Source of the DNA: Chamaesiphon sp.
Lineage (GTDB): Bacteria > Cyanobacteriota > Cyanobacteriia > Cyanobacteriales > Chamaesiphonaceae
Reading direction: 5' to 3'
Assembly: GCA_026785875.1 (NCBI GenBank)
Contig: JAJAZF010000370.1
Span: forward strand, 1 to 10,976
DNA length: 10,976 nt
In this document: piece by piece, positions 1 to 6,318 of the stretch
How the letters are laid out: every line of letters starts with the position of its first letter
Position numbering within the stretch: position 1 is the stretch's first letter
Notes under the pieces: model-generated
Databases searched by the model: none
Told to the model about the DNA's origin: nothing
What the model saw: the letters and a program-made list of their open reading frames with translations, nothing else
Program-made: the position numbers and the translations under genes

Positions 1-324
1 GAATTAGCCGAAAATATTGTCGGTTCAGTAACCGCCGACAGAATTGTGATTGTCTGCCGAGACAGCGAACAATCACTAATTATTTCATTGCTCAATCAAA
101 TTGGCTGGAAAGCTAAAATTCAGAGTGTTATTACTGAAAGCGATCTCAGGGGATGGTACGAGAAAGCTTTGCGCGGCTCATTCGGGGTTGATATTGGCGA
201 TCGGATATTGCTAACATTGAAAGAGCAAATTATTGCTGAATTTCCTGCTTCTGACAGTAAAGACTTCACTGATTTTTATGAAAGTCGGAATTATAACTTG
301 CTAACAGACGATCTTTGGATTTGA
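1..324 (+). CDS. HaeII-type restriction endonuclease, C-terminal fragment (putative)
   Basis: The frame is open from the first base, so this is the 3' end of a longer gene; the GTG at 46 is only an internal in-frame codon. The 107 visible residues include TADRIVIVCRDSEQ, LLNQIGWKAKIQ and ITESDLRGWYEKALRG, and end in DDLWI before TGA at 322-324. From memory this resembles the C-terminal part of HaeII-family type II endonucleases (about 350 residues, cutting RGCGCY), which normally sit beside a cognate cytosine methyltransferase; the catalytic region would lie outside the window. Two circumstantial points fit: no RGCGCY site was found in this window, and the gene ends on top of a truncated acetyltransferase remnant on the opposite strand, as expected for an acquired restriction locus. 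Reading frame and 3' end are secure; the family assignment is tentative because no catalytic motif is visible. Confidence 0.5.
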   Translation, partial: ELAENIVGSVTADRIVIVCRDSEQSLIISLLNQIGWKAKIQSVITESDLRGWYEKALRGSFGVDIGDRILLTLKEQIIAEFPASDSKDFTDFYESRNYNLLTDDLWI

Positions 325-443
325 GTGAATAATCGAACAGTTTCGATCGAGTTTCCAGGAACATTACATCCCCACTCTTCAAAATACCATCCAGCCACAG
401 TCGGAATCGCATCTTGTCTATCTGCTAGAAACTCAAATTTCAA
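291..443 (-). pseudogene. N-terminal remnant of a GNAT acetyltransferase
   Basis: Reading the minus strand, AGGAG lies 7 nt before a TTG start at 443, followed by KFEFLADRQDAIPTVAGWYF, then EEWG and PGNS. This matches the N-terminal pattern of one GNAT group (FLADH, then IPxLAxW, then EWG and PG), proteins of about 150 residues that transfer acetyl from acetyl-CoA to amines. Here the frame stops after 50 residues, and its last 11 codons are simply the antisense of the restriction-like gene ending at 324. The acetyl-CoA-binding motif is absent, so no active enzyme is expected. The break near 325-345 looks like the junction where the restriction locus joined or replaced the rest of the gene. 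It lies downstream of argD in the same direction. The resemblance is judged by eye; a chance short ORF is the alternative. Confidence 0.45.
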
Positions 444-470
444 ATTCTCTCTCCTCAGCTTGGTTGAATT

Positions 471-491
471 AGAGTGGGAATTACCCACTCT
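471..491. other. Perfect hairpin downstream of argD
   Basis: AGAGTGGG (471-478) and CCCACTCT (484-491) form a perfect 8-bp stem around the 5-nt loop AATTA. It lies 8 bp beyond the argD stop and upstream of the GNAT remnant, so it could end or stabilise argD mRNA. Neither strand has a T-run after it, so it is not a textbook intrinsic terminator. The core resembles the palindrome at 5532-5550 (GTGGG, AAT, CCCAC or CTCAC), which may mean both belong to one dispersed palindrome family. Confidence 0.4.
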
Positions 492-498
492 GAATTTA

Positions 499-1749
499 CT
501 ACATTGCTGCTAAAACCCGATCGAGTATACTTACAGCTCGATCGATCTCTAACTCAGATACAATTAATGGTGGTACGAACCGGACGACTTTCACACCCGC
601 AGGGACTAATAATAAACCTAATTCCATCGCTGCTTTAACCAGATCGATCGCATTAATTTTACTTTCAGCTTGCAACTCCAAGCCATTAATTAAACCCCAA
701 CCCCGAACTTCGCAGATATCGGGATATTTGGTGGCTAACTGTTGTAACCCAGCTCGTAATTGTTCGCCCCGTGCTTGGACATTGCCAAGGATATTTTCCC
801 GTTCCAATGTTTGACAGACAGCCAGAGCCACCGCACACACAAACGGATTACCGCCATAGGTACTCGCATGATCTCCAGGCTGGAACACATTACAAGATTC
901 CTTGCACAGTGTCGCCCCAATCGGAATCCCACCGCCTAAACCCTTTGCACTCGTGAAAATATCCGGCTCAATTCCTAATTGCTCATACCCCCAATATTTC
1001 CCCGAACGTCCCATTCCCACTTGTACCTCGTCGAGGATTAGTAAGATACCCTTCTCGTCACAGAGTTTCCGTACCTGTTGGAAATACTCGATTTGCCCAG
1101 GATTCACCCCGCCTTCACCTTGCAACGGTTCGAGCATAATTGCGGCTACGCGCCCATCTAATTCGGCAACTGCTGACTCGATCGCGGCAAAATCATTGTA
1201 GGGTACATACTGGAACCCAGGAATCAATGGCGCGAAGTTCTTGTGATACTTAGGCTGTCCGGTAGCTGTCACCGTCGCCAACGTCCGCCCGTGAAAACTA
1301 GCCTGTGCAGTCAAAATTATCGGTTCGGCAATGCCCAAGACCGTGTGAGCGTATTTCCGTGCTAATTTGATCGCACCCTCATTCGCTTCTGCCCCAGAAT
1401 TACAGAAGAATACTCGATCGGCACAAGAATGGTCAACCAACCACTTCGCCAACTCACCCTGCACGGGCACATAATAGAGATTGGAAACATGAGTCAGCGT
1501 ATTGATCTGCGCCATCACCGCTTCGATTACCGCCGGATGTGCATGTCCCAGCGTACAAGTAGCAATCCCCGCCACAAAGTCCAGATAAGCCTTGCCCTCT
1601 GTATCCCAGACAGTACAACCCTCACCCTTAATCAAGGCTAGATTGAACCGTCCATAAGTCGTCATCACATGACTATTAAACTCATCCTGACTAAAAGCTG
1701 ACAACAATTCAGGATGAATCGTCGGCGCAACCACAGTATCTAAACTCAT
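499..1749 (-). CDS. argD: Acetylornithine aminotransferase
   Basis: This class-III PLP-dependent aminotransferase converts N-acetylglutamate 5-semialdehyde plus glutamate into N2-acetylornithine plus 2-oxoglutarate, the fourth step of arginine synthesis, in the cytosol. The length (416 residues) is normal. Numbering from a TTG one codon upstream, the cofactor-binding residues are all present: NSGAEANEG (118-126), ASFHGRT (151-157), LDEVQVGMGRSG (240-251, Asp241 facing the PLP pyridine nitrogen) and SAKGLGGGIPIGA (268-280, Lys270 forming the Schiff base), then STYGGNP. The ATG at 1749 is preferred over the TTG at 1752 because AGGAG ends 7 nt before it. Succinylornithine or ornithine aminotransferases are close relatives, but in a cyanobacterium argD is the expected member. 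It appears to be transcribed alone. Confidence 0.95.
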   Translation of the reverse strand: MSLDTVVAPTIHPELLSAFSQDEFNSHVMTTYGRFNLALIKGEGCTVWDTEGKAYLDFVAGIATCTLGHAHPAVIEAVMAQINTLTHVSNLYYVPVQGELAKWLVDHSCADRVFFCNSGAEANEGAIKLARKYAHTVLGIAEPIILTAQASFHGRTLATVTATGQPKYHKNFAPLIPGFQYVPYNDFAAIESAVAELDGRVAAIMLEPLQGEGGVNPGQIEYFQQVRKLCDEKGILLILDEVQVGMGRSGKYWGYEQLGIEPDIFTSAKGLGGGIPIGATLCKESCNVFQPGDHASTYGGNPFVCAVALAVCQTLERENILGNVQARGEQLRAGLQQLATKYPDICEVRGWGLINGLELQAESKINAIDLVKAAMELGLLLVPAGVKVVRFVPPLIVSELEIDRAVSILDRVLAAM

Positions 1750-2255
1750 CAAAATACTCCTAAATATTCATTAAATAACAATACTAACGCTAGAAATCAT
1801 TCTGCGTTCTATCATTTGCTACGATCTGCGCGCCGATGCCAAATTAAATTAACGTCTTTGGCTGCGGCGAGAAATTGAAGCTACGAGTTGGGATAGATCG
1901 ATCTGTGACTCTGCTCGGCGAGAGTCATTCAGGTTGAGGGTGTAGCGACACCGATCTAGTGAACTGTGCATTTTTTAAAAACCAGCCGGACGTAATTTGT
2001 GCTGTATCGTACGACTGTTATAACATTAACCACTCGATTCCGCAAATCAGATACCCTCCGTGGGAAAACCTACTCGATCGACAACAGAAGACAAAATATC
2101 AGCAGATTTTCAACTACGATAATTGATACTGCCGGACTTTTTCGGATACTAGAGCCTCATCTAGGTCACTCCTGTCGAACGGATTTTAGGTATTCTCAAA
2201 TGGATGATTGAGGTCTAACAAGCCAGAGATATCCTGCTCCAAATCCTGCTGCGGC
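1750..2255. other. 506-bp gap between hydrolase gene and argD
   Basis: No recognised gene lies here. Visible elements are the argD leader (AT-rich, 1750-1800), a doubtful 40-codon ORF (1849-1971, minus), and three neighbouring hairpins: AGATCGATCT (1895-1904), GACTCT/AGAGTC with an 8-nt loop (1907-1926) and GGTGT/ACACC with the loop AGCG (1939-1952). A weak plus-strand promoter-like pair is TTGTGC (1997-2002) and TATAAC (2019-2024), 16 bp apart. The 70-codon plus-strand frame at 1999-2211 has no Shine-Dalgarno sequence and no recognisable similarity. Decayed coding sequence is possible but could not be assigned. Confidence 0.6.
1849..1971 (-). CDS. Possible 40-residue small protein, unknown
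   Basis: On the minus strand an ATG at 1971 opens 40 codons ending in TAA. The product begins MHSSLDRCRYTLNLN, continues DSRRAESQIDLSQLVAS and ends ISRRSQRR, so it is hydrophilic and strongly basic at its C-terminus. Codons such as CGC, CGG, CTC and ATC look like those of the neighbouring real genes. It lies about 100 bp upstream of argD in the same direction. Against it: there is no Shine-Dalgarno sequence, an in-frame TAA lies two codons before the ATG, and the hairpins at 1907-1926 and 1939-1952 fall inside it. I do not recognise the protein. It may be a small regulator, a gene remnant, or chance. Confidence 0.25.
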   Translation of the reverse strand: MHSSLDRCRYTLNLNDSRRAESQIDLSQLVASISRRSQRR

Positions 2256-2954
2256 TTATTTTAAATACTTAACCCACTGAGAAAGTACCTCCGGCGAACC
2301 ATACCAAATACCTGGACTCCGAGGTGAATGTTTGACCCCTTCAATAGTAATATTAATCGCACCTGCTAAATGAGCCGCTGCAATTGCCGTAATTCCATCA
2401 CCCCAAGTATTTCCCTCCCCACAAGTCTGTTGATAGCTACTATAAGCTAACCATTGACCGAGCTTTTTTTCACCATAGATCGACTTACCTGCAACGCAGA
2501 TATATTGTAGATCTGCATACATCGCCCCAGGATAATTATCATTAACAAAATCGAGATTTTTCTTCGTCCATCGTTCGCCGCTAATGTGAGGAGTCCCCAA
2601 AGTAATTAGGTTAGCAACTTTAGATTTAGCATTCCATAGTTTGGTAGTTTCATCGACATCGCCATGAATTGTATATGGGATTTCACCAATATAAATCCGA
2701 CTAATCCACCCACCTGCTGAATGTCCGATCAGATTGATTTGTTTAGCTTGGTTATCTGCTAGAGCTGCATTGACAGTTTGATCGAGTTGTCGCAAAATAG
2801 GGATCATCGATCGACCGCCGAGTGTTGGTAGCCAATCTCTTTTTCTCAGTGGTACTGTTGTCGTGGGCGTACCAAGTGCGACTAAAGCTTGCTGAAGTGG
2901 TAGATAAACATCCGCACTTTCAAGGTAGCCAGGTAAAATAACGGTGGGTAACAT
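2256..2954 (-). CDS. Alpha/beta-hydrolase, lipase/esterase-like
   Basis: This is an alpha/beta-fold serine hydrolase of 232 residues. Counting from the upstream TTG at 2975, an early strand LPTVILPGYLES supplies the oxyanion loop, INLIGHSAGGW places the nucleophile at Ser86 in a GHSAGG elbow, ITLGTPH follows at about 124-130, GDGIT contains the probable acid Asp193, and EGVKHSP the catalytic His216. The GTPH and GDG motifs are typical of the triacylglycerol lipase and PGAP1-like branch, so an ester of a lipid or acyl chain is a likely substrate, but the true substrate is unknown. There is no signal peptide, so it is probably cytosolic or peripheral to membranes. The ATG at 2954 is preferred; the TTG at 2975 would add 7 residues, and neither has a good Shine-Dalgarno sequence. 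It lies downstream of ndhH but is separated from it by a terminator. Confidence 0.85.
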   Translation of the reverse strand: MLPTVILPGYLESADVYLPLQQALVALGTPTTTVPLRKRDWLPTLGGRSMIPILRQLDQTVNAALADNQAKQINLIGHSAGGWISRIYIGEIPYTIHGDVDETTKLWNAKSKVANLITLGTPHISGERWTKKNLDFVNDNYPGAMYADLQYICVAGKSIYGEKKLGQWLAYSSYQQTCGEGNTWGDGITAIAAAHLAGAINITIEGVKHSPRSPGIWYGSPEVLSQWVKYLK

Positions 2955-3107
2955 TGAGTTAGTTGAAAGTTGCAAGTGAAGAATGATGCCCTGAGATTAC
3001 AATTGTCGTATTCTCTGCTTGATTAAAAGGTTTTAAAGTCAAATATTTTCAGGTTTAACTTGCTTCGGTATCTAGAACTGAAAATTCTGGTGGGTAATGT
3101 CAAGTTT

Positions 3108-3159
3108 AAAAGAAGAATCGATCGAGCAATCCAAATTAGCTGAGGATTACTCGATCGAT
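3108..3159 (-). terminator. Rho-independent terminator of ndhH
   Basis: ATCGATCGAG (3117-3126) pairs with CTCGATCGAT (3150-3159). After one mismatch (3127/3149) the stem continues as AATCC/GGATT, closing on an 11-nt loop (3133-3143). On the minus strand, the direction of ndhH, the stem is followed immediately by TCTTCTTTT (3116-3108). It starts 22 bp beyond the ndhH stop. The outer arms are built from the genome's abundant CGATCG hexamer. Confidence 0.7.
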
Positions 3160-3181
3160 AAACTAGTATAACTGCGCGAAC

Positions 3182-4366
3182 TTATCGATCGACAGAACCC
3201 ATAATAATATCCACACTACCCAAAATCGTCACGATGTCTGCGACTTTTACCCCGCGTAAGAGGTGGGGTAAAATTTGGACGTTATTAAAATCAGCAGCGC
3301 GAATTTTCCATCGCCAAGGGAAGATATTATCATCCCCGATGATAAAGATGCCTAACTCACCTTTCCCACTTTCAATCCGAACATAATGTTCGCCTTTAGG
3401 AATCTTAAATGTCGGTGCGACTTTCTTACTTATATACTGATATTCCATCGCATCCCACTCAGATTTCGGCCCTGCGGCGATGCGTTTGGCTTCGAGATTT
3501 TCATAAGCACCACCAGGTAAGGCGGCGATTGCTTGACGCAGAATTTTTACCGACTCCCGCATCTCCCGCATCCGCACGAAATACCGCGCTAGACAGTCAC
3601 CAGCCGTCTCATATTGGACATCCCAATCAAAGTCGTCATAGCATTCGTAGTTGTCAACCTTGCGTAAATCCCATTTGACACCAGAACCGCGCAACATCGG
3701 ACCGGATAAACCCCAATTAATCGCTTCATCGCGGCTAATTGTGCCTACCCCTTCTACCCGACGGCGGAAGATCGGATTGTTGGTGATTAGTTGCTCGTAC
3801 TCATCCACTTTCGGATCGAAGTAATCGCAGAAATCCACACATTTATCGATCCAACCATAGGGTAAATCTACCGCTACCCCACCAATGCGGAAGTAGTTAT
3901 TATTCACCATCCGATAGCCAGTAGCCGCTTCCCACAGATCGTAAATCATCTCCCGTTCGCGGAAGATATAGAAAAAAGGAGTCTGTGCGCCGACATCCGC
4001 CATGAATGGGCCGAGCCAGAGCAGATGATTGGCAATCCGATTGAGTTCCAGCATGATGACGCGGATATGACTCGCGCGTTTCGGGACAGTCACGTTGGCT
4101 AATTTTTCGACAGCATTAACTGTAATCGCTTCATTAAACATCCCTGCTGCGTAGTCCCAACGGCTCACGTAGGGCACAAACATGAGGTTGGTACGGTTTT
4201 CGGCGATTTTCTCCATGCCGCGATGTAGATAGCCGATCACAGGTTCGCAATCAACGACATCTTCACCATCAAGGGTGACAATCAGCCGCATTACCCCGTG
4301 CATCGATGGGTGGTGCGGCCCCATATTCAGCACCATCGGTTCGGTTCTAGTTTCGAGTTGTGCCAT
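3182..4366 (-). CDS. ndhH: NDH-1 complex subunit H (49-kDa homologue)
   Basis: NdhH is the large subunit of the hydrophilic arm of the cyanobacterial NDH-1 complex, homologous to the complex I 49-kDa subunit (NuoD) and to the large subunit of NiFe hydrogenases. With NdhK it frames the plastoquinone site. The complex sits in the thylakoid membrane, takes electrons from ferredoxin, and serves respiration, cyclic electron flow and CO2 uptake. The 394 residues match the usual length. Clear family signatures are GPHHPSMHGV (16-25), EPVIGYLHRGMEKIAENR, PYVSRWDYAAGMFNE and the C-terminal stretch DIVTILGSVDIIMGSVDR. The start is ATG at 4366; no strong Shine-Dalgarno sequence precedes it. A HIP1 octamer lies 12 bp upstream (4378-4385). 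The gene stands alone, as is common for cyanobacterial ndhH, and is divergent from the phosphatase gene at 4675. Confidence 0.97.
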   Translation of the reverse strand: MAQLETRTEPMVLNMGPHHPSMHGVMRLIVTLDGEDVVDCEPVIGYLHRGMEKIAENRTNLMFVPYVSRWDYAAGMFNEAITVNAVEKLANVTVPKRASHIRVIMLELNRIANHLLWLGPFMADVGAQTPFFYIFREREMIYDLWEAATGYRMVNNNYFRIGGVAVDLPYGWIDKCVDFCDYFDPKVDEYEQLITNNPIFRRRVEGVGTISRDEAINWGLSGPMLRGSGVKWDLRKVDNYECYDDFDWDVQYETAGDCLARYFVRMREMRESVKILRQAIAALPGGAYENLEAKRIAAGPKSEWDAMEYQYISKKVAPTFKIPKGEHYVRIESGKGELGIFIIGDDNIFPWRWKIRAADFNNVQILPHLLRGVKVADIVTILGSVDIIMGSVDR

Positions 4367-4674
4367 AATATCTGGTTGCGATCGCGTTTTGAAATGAACT
4401 ATTACTGATGACCATTAGTTGCCACAGATGGCGGAGCATCGATATTTATCGCAGATTGCTCTCTCATTATTATAATGGTTCGATCCCGATCGGCGTAAGC
4501 TGCCTGAGACTAACCAATGTTGACATCCTGGTGAAAAGTCGATCGCCAGATGCCAGTAGGGATAATCGATGAATTGTCCCGACTGGCTAGGTATGTCAAA
4601 ATCCCATTCCAATCTTGTGCGTGATAACATCACTAATACAGTAGATTTGTGCGTGAAGCTAAGAAGGTAATGGG
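4367..4674. promoter_or_regulatory. Divergent ndhH / cbbY intergenic region
   Basis: These 308 bp must carry the promoters of both flanking genes. On the minus strand a TATAAT (plus positions 4469-4474) could be the ndhH -10 box, giving a leader of about 95 nt; its -35 (TTACGC, 18 bp away) is weak. An overlapping TATAAT reads on the plus strand (4471-4476). The main structural feature is the hairpin at 4552-4587, listed separately. No gene was found; a minus-strand frame at 4415-4693 overlaps the start of the phosphatase gene and looks spurious. Confidence 0.45.
4552..4587. other. Long imperfect hairpin upstream of cbbY
   Basis: GCCAGTAGGGATAA (4552-4565) pairs with TTGTCCCGACTGGC (4574-4587) over 14 positions with one A/G mismatch and one G-T wobble, closing on the 8-nt loop TCGATGAA. 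It ends 87 bp before the phosphatase start and is not followed by a T-run. It could be a leader structure of the phosphatase mRNA or an operator-like site in the divergent promoter region. Confidence 0.45.
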
Positions 4675-5418
4675 ATGGGTGCACTACAAGCATTAATTTT
4701 TGATGTCGATGGTACTTTGGCTGATACCGAGCGCGATGGACATCGAGTCGCCTTCAATCAAGCATTTGTGAATGCTGGGCTGGACTGGGATTGGTCGATC
4801 GAGTTATATGGCAAGTTGTTGGCTGTCACTGGTGGTAAGGAGCGGATGCGCTTTTATCTCGACACTTATCGTCCCGATGTGCGGATGAACGACCAAACTA
4901 TTGCTGACCTCCACAAGGCTAAAAATCAATATTACGCTCAATTACTAGAGCATGGTGGCATTCCATTGCGTCCTGGAGTCAAGCGGCTGCTGGAAGCTGC
5001 TAGAGCTGCCAATCTGCGACTGGCGATCTCCACAACTACTACCCCTGAAAATGTCTTCGCTCTACTAGCAAACAATATCGACTTTAACTGGTTTGAAGTA
5101 ATTGCTGCTGGTGATATCGTCCCCAAAAAGAAACCAGCCTCAGATATCTATGACTATGTACTGGAGCAGATGAATTTGCCAGCAGCAGATTGTCTAGCGT
5201 TTGAGGATTCTGAGAATGGTCTAATTTCAGCGATGGATGCTGGCATTATGACGATCGTTACGATTAATGACTACACTCAAAATCATACTTTCGATCGCGC
5301 CAAACTAGTATTATCCGATCTCGGCGAACCCGATCGTCCTTGTCAAATCATCCAAGGCGATACCCAAGGCTCCACTTATGTCGATCTGCCACTCCTGGCT
5401 AGATTAATCGCAGTGTAA
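4675..5418 (+). CDS. cbbY: CbbY-type HAD phosphatase (xylulose-1,5-bisphosphatase-like)
   Basis: This is a haloacid-dehalogenase superfamily hydrolase with an alpha-helical cap. Motif I is IFDVDGTLADTE (8-19), with Asp10 as nucleophile and Asp12 as acid/base; motif II is AISTTTTPEN (117-126); motif III is Lys153 in PKKKPASDIY; motif IV is AFEDSENG (175-182) with Glu177/Asp178 for magnesium. The cap begins ERDGHRVAFNQAF and contains YGKLLAVTGGKERM, the pattern of plant and bacterial CbbY. These enzymes dephosphorylate xylulose-1,5-bisphosphate, an inhibitory by-product of Rubisco, to xylulose-5-phosphate, so a cytosolic housekeeping role for Rubisco is likely. AAGAAGG (4661-4667) lies 7 nt before the ATG. 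Length (247 residues) is normal. Beta-phosphoglucomutase-like relatives are the main alternative. The gene is divergent from ndhH. Confidence 0.88.
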   Translation: MGALQALIFDVDGTLADTERDGHRVAFNQAFVNAGLDWDWSIELYGKLLAVTGGKERMRFYLDTYRPDVRMNDQTIADLHKAKNQYYAQLLEHGGIPLRPGVKRLLEAARAANLRLAISTTTTPENVFALLANNIDFNWFEVIAAGDIVPKKKPASDIYDYVLEQMNLPAADCLAFEDSENGLISAMDAGIMTIVTINDYTQNHTFDRAKLVLSDLGEPDRPCQIIQGDTQGSTYVDLPLLARLIAV

Positions 5419-5531
5419 ATCAGTCAAACATCACACGAAGAATGCGGGTTTGAGGTCGATCCATTTTTAAAAACCAAGCAAAAAGCTCCGAGTTAAAGTT
5501 TGAATTCTAGCATCTAACCCTAAAATCTAGC

Positions 5532-5550
5532 GGGTGGGCAATGCTCACCC
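5532..5550. repeat. GTGGGCAATGC-type palindrome
   Basis: GGGTGGGC (5532-5539) pairs with GCTCACCC (5543-5550) over 8 bp, with one G-T wobble, around the loop AAT. Palindromes of the form GTGGGCAATGCCCAC are, as far as I recall, scattered between genes in many cyanobacterial genomes. This one lies between two convergent genes (the phosphatase and the DUF2949 gene), where it may act as a bidirectional terminator, although only a short TTTT follows it on the minus strand. Confidence 0.5.
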
Positions 5551-5628
5551 TCAGGGCTACGGCTATTCATCCTAAAAATTCGCCGTCTCCCTCGACCTGG
5601 AGAAAACCTCCACAACTGTCAACTAATC

Positions 5629-5823
5629 CTAAGGGGTTTCCATCCAATCGTAGATCCGATCGAGTTGTTCGATCGTCACTAGTCCGTATTGCCACAAAAT
5701 CATCGGCAATGGGCCTGGATTGTGTTCTACTTGTTTCAGCGCGATCGCCATCGACGAAGCCGAAATAGCTAAATCATCTTGTAAGAATCGAATTAATTTT
5801 GTTAAATGGGTAGATGCGATCAT
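5629..5823 (-). CDS. DUF2949 family small protein
   Basis: The 64-residue product matches the small cyanobacterial family DUF2949. It has LTKLIRFLQDDLAIS near the N-terminus, then ALKQVEHNPGPLPMILWQYG and the ending LVTIEQLDRIYDWME. No biochemical function is established for the family. The sequence predicts three short helices, with no membrane segment and no signal peptide, so it is probably a soluble cytosolic protein. The ATG at 5823 is well supported: GGAGGT (plus positions 5830-5835) lies 6 nt upstream. A full HIP1 octamer (5741-5748) is inside the gene. It is convergent with the phosphatase gene, and upstream it faces the long structured gap 5824-6318, whose minus-strand promoter could give it an unusually long leader. 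Confidence 0.85.
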   Translation of the reverse strand: MIASTHLTKLIRFLQDDLAISASSMAIALKQVEHNPGPLPMILWQYGLVTIEQLDRIYDWMETP

Positions 5824-6108
5824 GGCCGTACCTCCGGCTAAATGTTAAAAAAGTATTTATTTAAAGAGAAGGAAATCTGCACCGACTTAATCGTCTGTAA
5901 TAAAAGACTGATGACGGCGAATATTAATCTAGACCTTCACCAGTTTCAATCTAGATTACAGAAAAATTCACATTTAAATTTAGTTGAGCGATCTTTTTAG
6001 TCACTTATCGATCGAGCAAAATTAATGAAAAGTTACTGGAAAGATGACGGCAGTAACTCCTGTATCCTGACGAAGGTGATGACTAGTTTAAATCGCTAAT
6101 TTTGATGC

Positions 6109-6117
6109 TGGTATAAT
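6109..6117 (+). promoter_or_regulatory. Extended -10 promoter, plus strand
   Basis: TGGTATAAT is a perfect extended -10 element (TGnTATAAT). The best -35 is weak (TTTAAA at 6087-6092, 19 bp away). Transcription would start near 6124 and run through the 18-codon frame at 6143 and the inverted repeat at 6243-6298, antisense to the end of the DUF192 gene if it continued. Confidence 0.35.
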
Positions 6118-6278
6118 AAATTTCGCTAATCTCAATTACCAGATGAGGAAATTGAACAGTGGCAGTAACAAATATTTAACCCTGTTAACAGCCGTTTGAG
6201 ATCCGTACAAACACGGGGTTTTGTTAAACTTTGGATCGAAATGTCAGTAGATCTGGGTATTTTTATTATTAGCAATGG

Positions 6279-6287
6279 ATTATAACA
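6279..6287 (-). promoter_or_regulatory. Extended -10 promoter, minus strand
   Basis: On the minus strand these bases read TGTTATAAT, again a perfect extended -10 element. It lies between the DUF192 stop and the DUF2949 gene, about 450 bp ahead of the latter's start. A transcript from here would be either a long leader for the DUF2949 gene or a separate small RNA containing the repeats at 6031-6058 and 5925-5958. No good -35 is visible. Confidence 0.35.
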
Positions 6288-6318
6288 CCGCTACTGACCT
6301 TTCTAGCTAAACATCCGT

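Larger units (their letters stand above)
5824..6318. other. 495-bp gap rich in inverted repeats; possible sRNA locus
   Basis: No recognised gene lies here. Three perfect inverted repeats stand out: TAATCTAGA/TCTAGATTA (5925-5933 and 5950-5958, 16-nt loop), AGTTACTG/CAGTAACT (6031-6038 and 6051-6058, 12-nt loop) and GTCAGTAG/CTACTGAC (6243-6250 and 6291-6298, 40-nt loop). Two extended -10 promoters face each other (6109-6117 plus, 6279-6287 minus). Short plus-strand frames exist: 52 codons at 5842-6000, 24 at 6025-6099 and 18 at 6143-6199. The first two share a frame and are separated by TAG; none has a Shine-Dalgarno sequence or recognisable similarity. Confidence 0.5.

Noticed and set aside
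1999..2211. Plus-strand 70-codon frame in the argD-hydrolase gap
   Set aside because: It has no Shine-Dalgarno sequence, no recognisable domain and an unlikely composition; a weak promoter-like pair overlaps its start. Kept only as part of the gap description.
4415..4693. Minus-strand 92-codon frame in the ndhH-cbbY gap
   Set aside because: It starts inside the phosphatase gene, runs through the hairpin at 4552-4587 and resembles no family.
1972..5476. 13-bp direct repeat TTTTTAAAAACCA at 1972-1984 and 5464-5476
   Set aside because: It is low-complexity AT sequence with two copies 3.5 kb apart and no other shared flank; chance is sufficient.
6143..6199. 18-codon frame MRKLNSGSNKYLTLLTAV resembling a truncated signal peptide or leader peptide
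   Set aside because: It has no Shine-Dalgarno sequence and no downstream gene in the same direction to regulate; only its position after an extended -10 element favours it.
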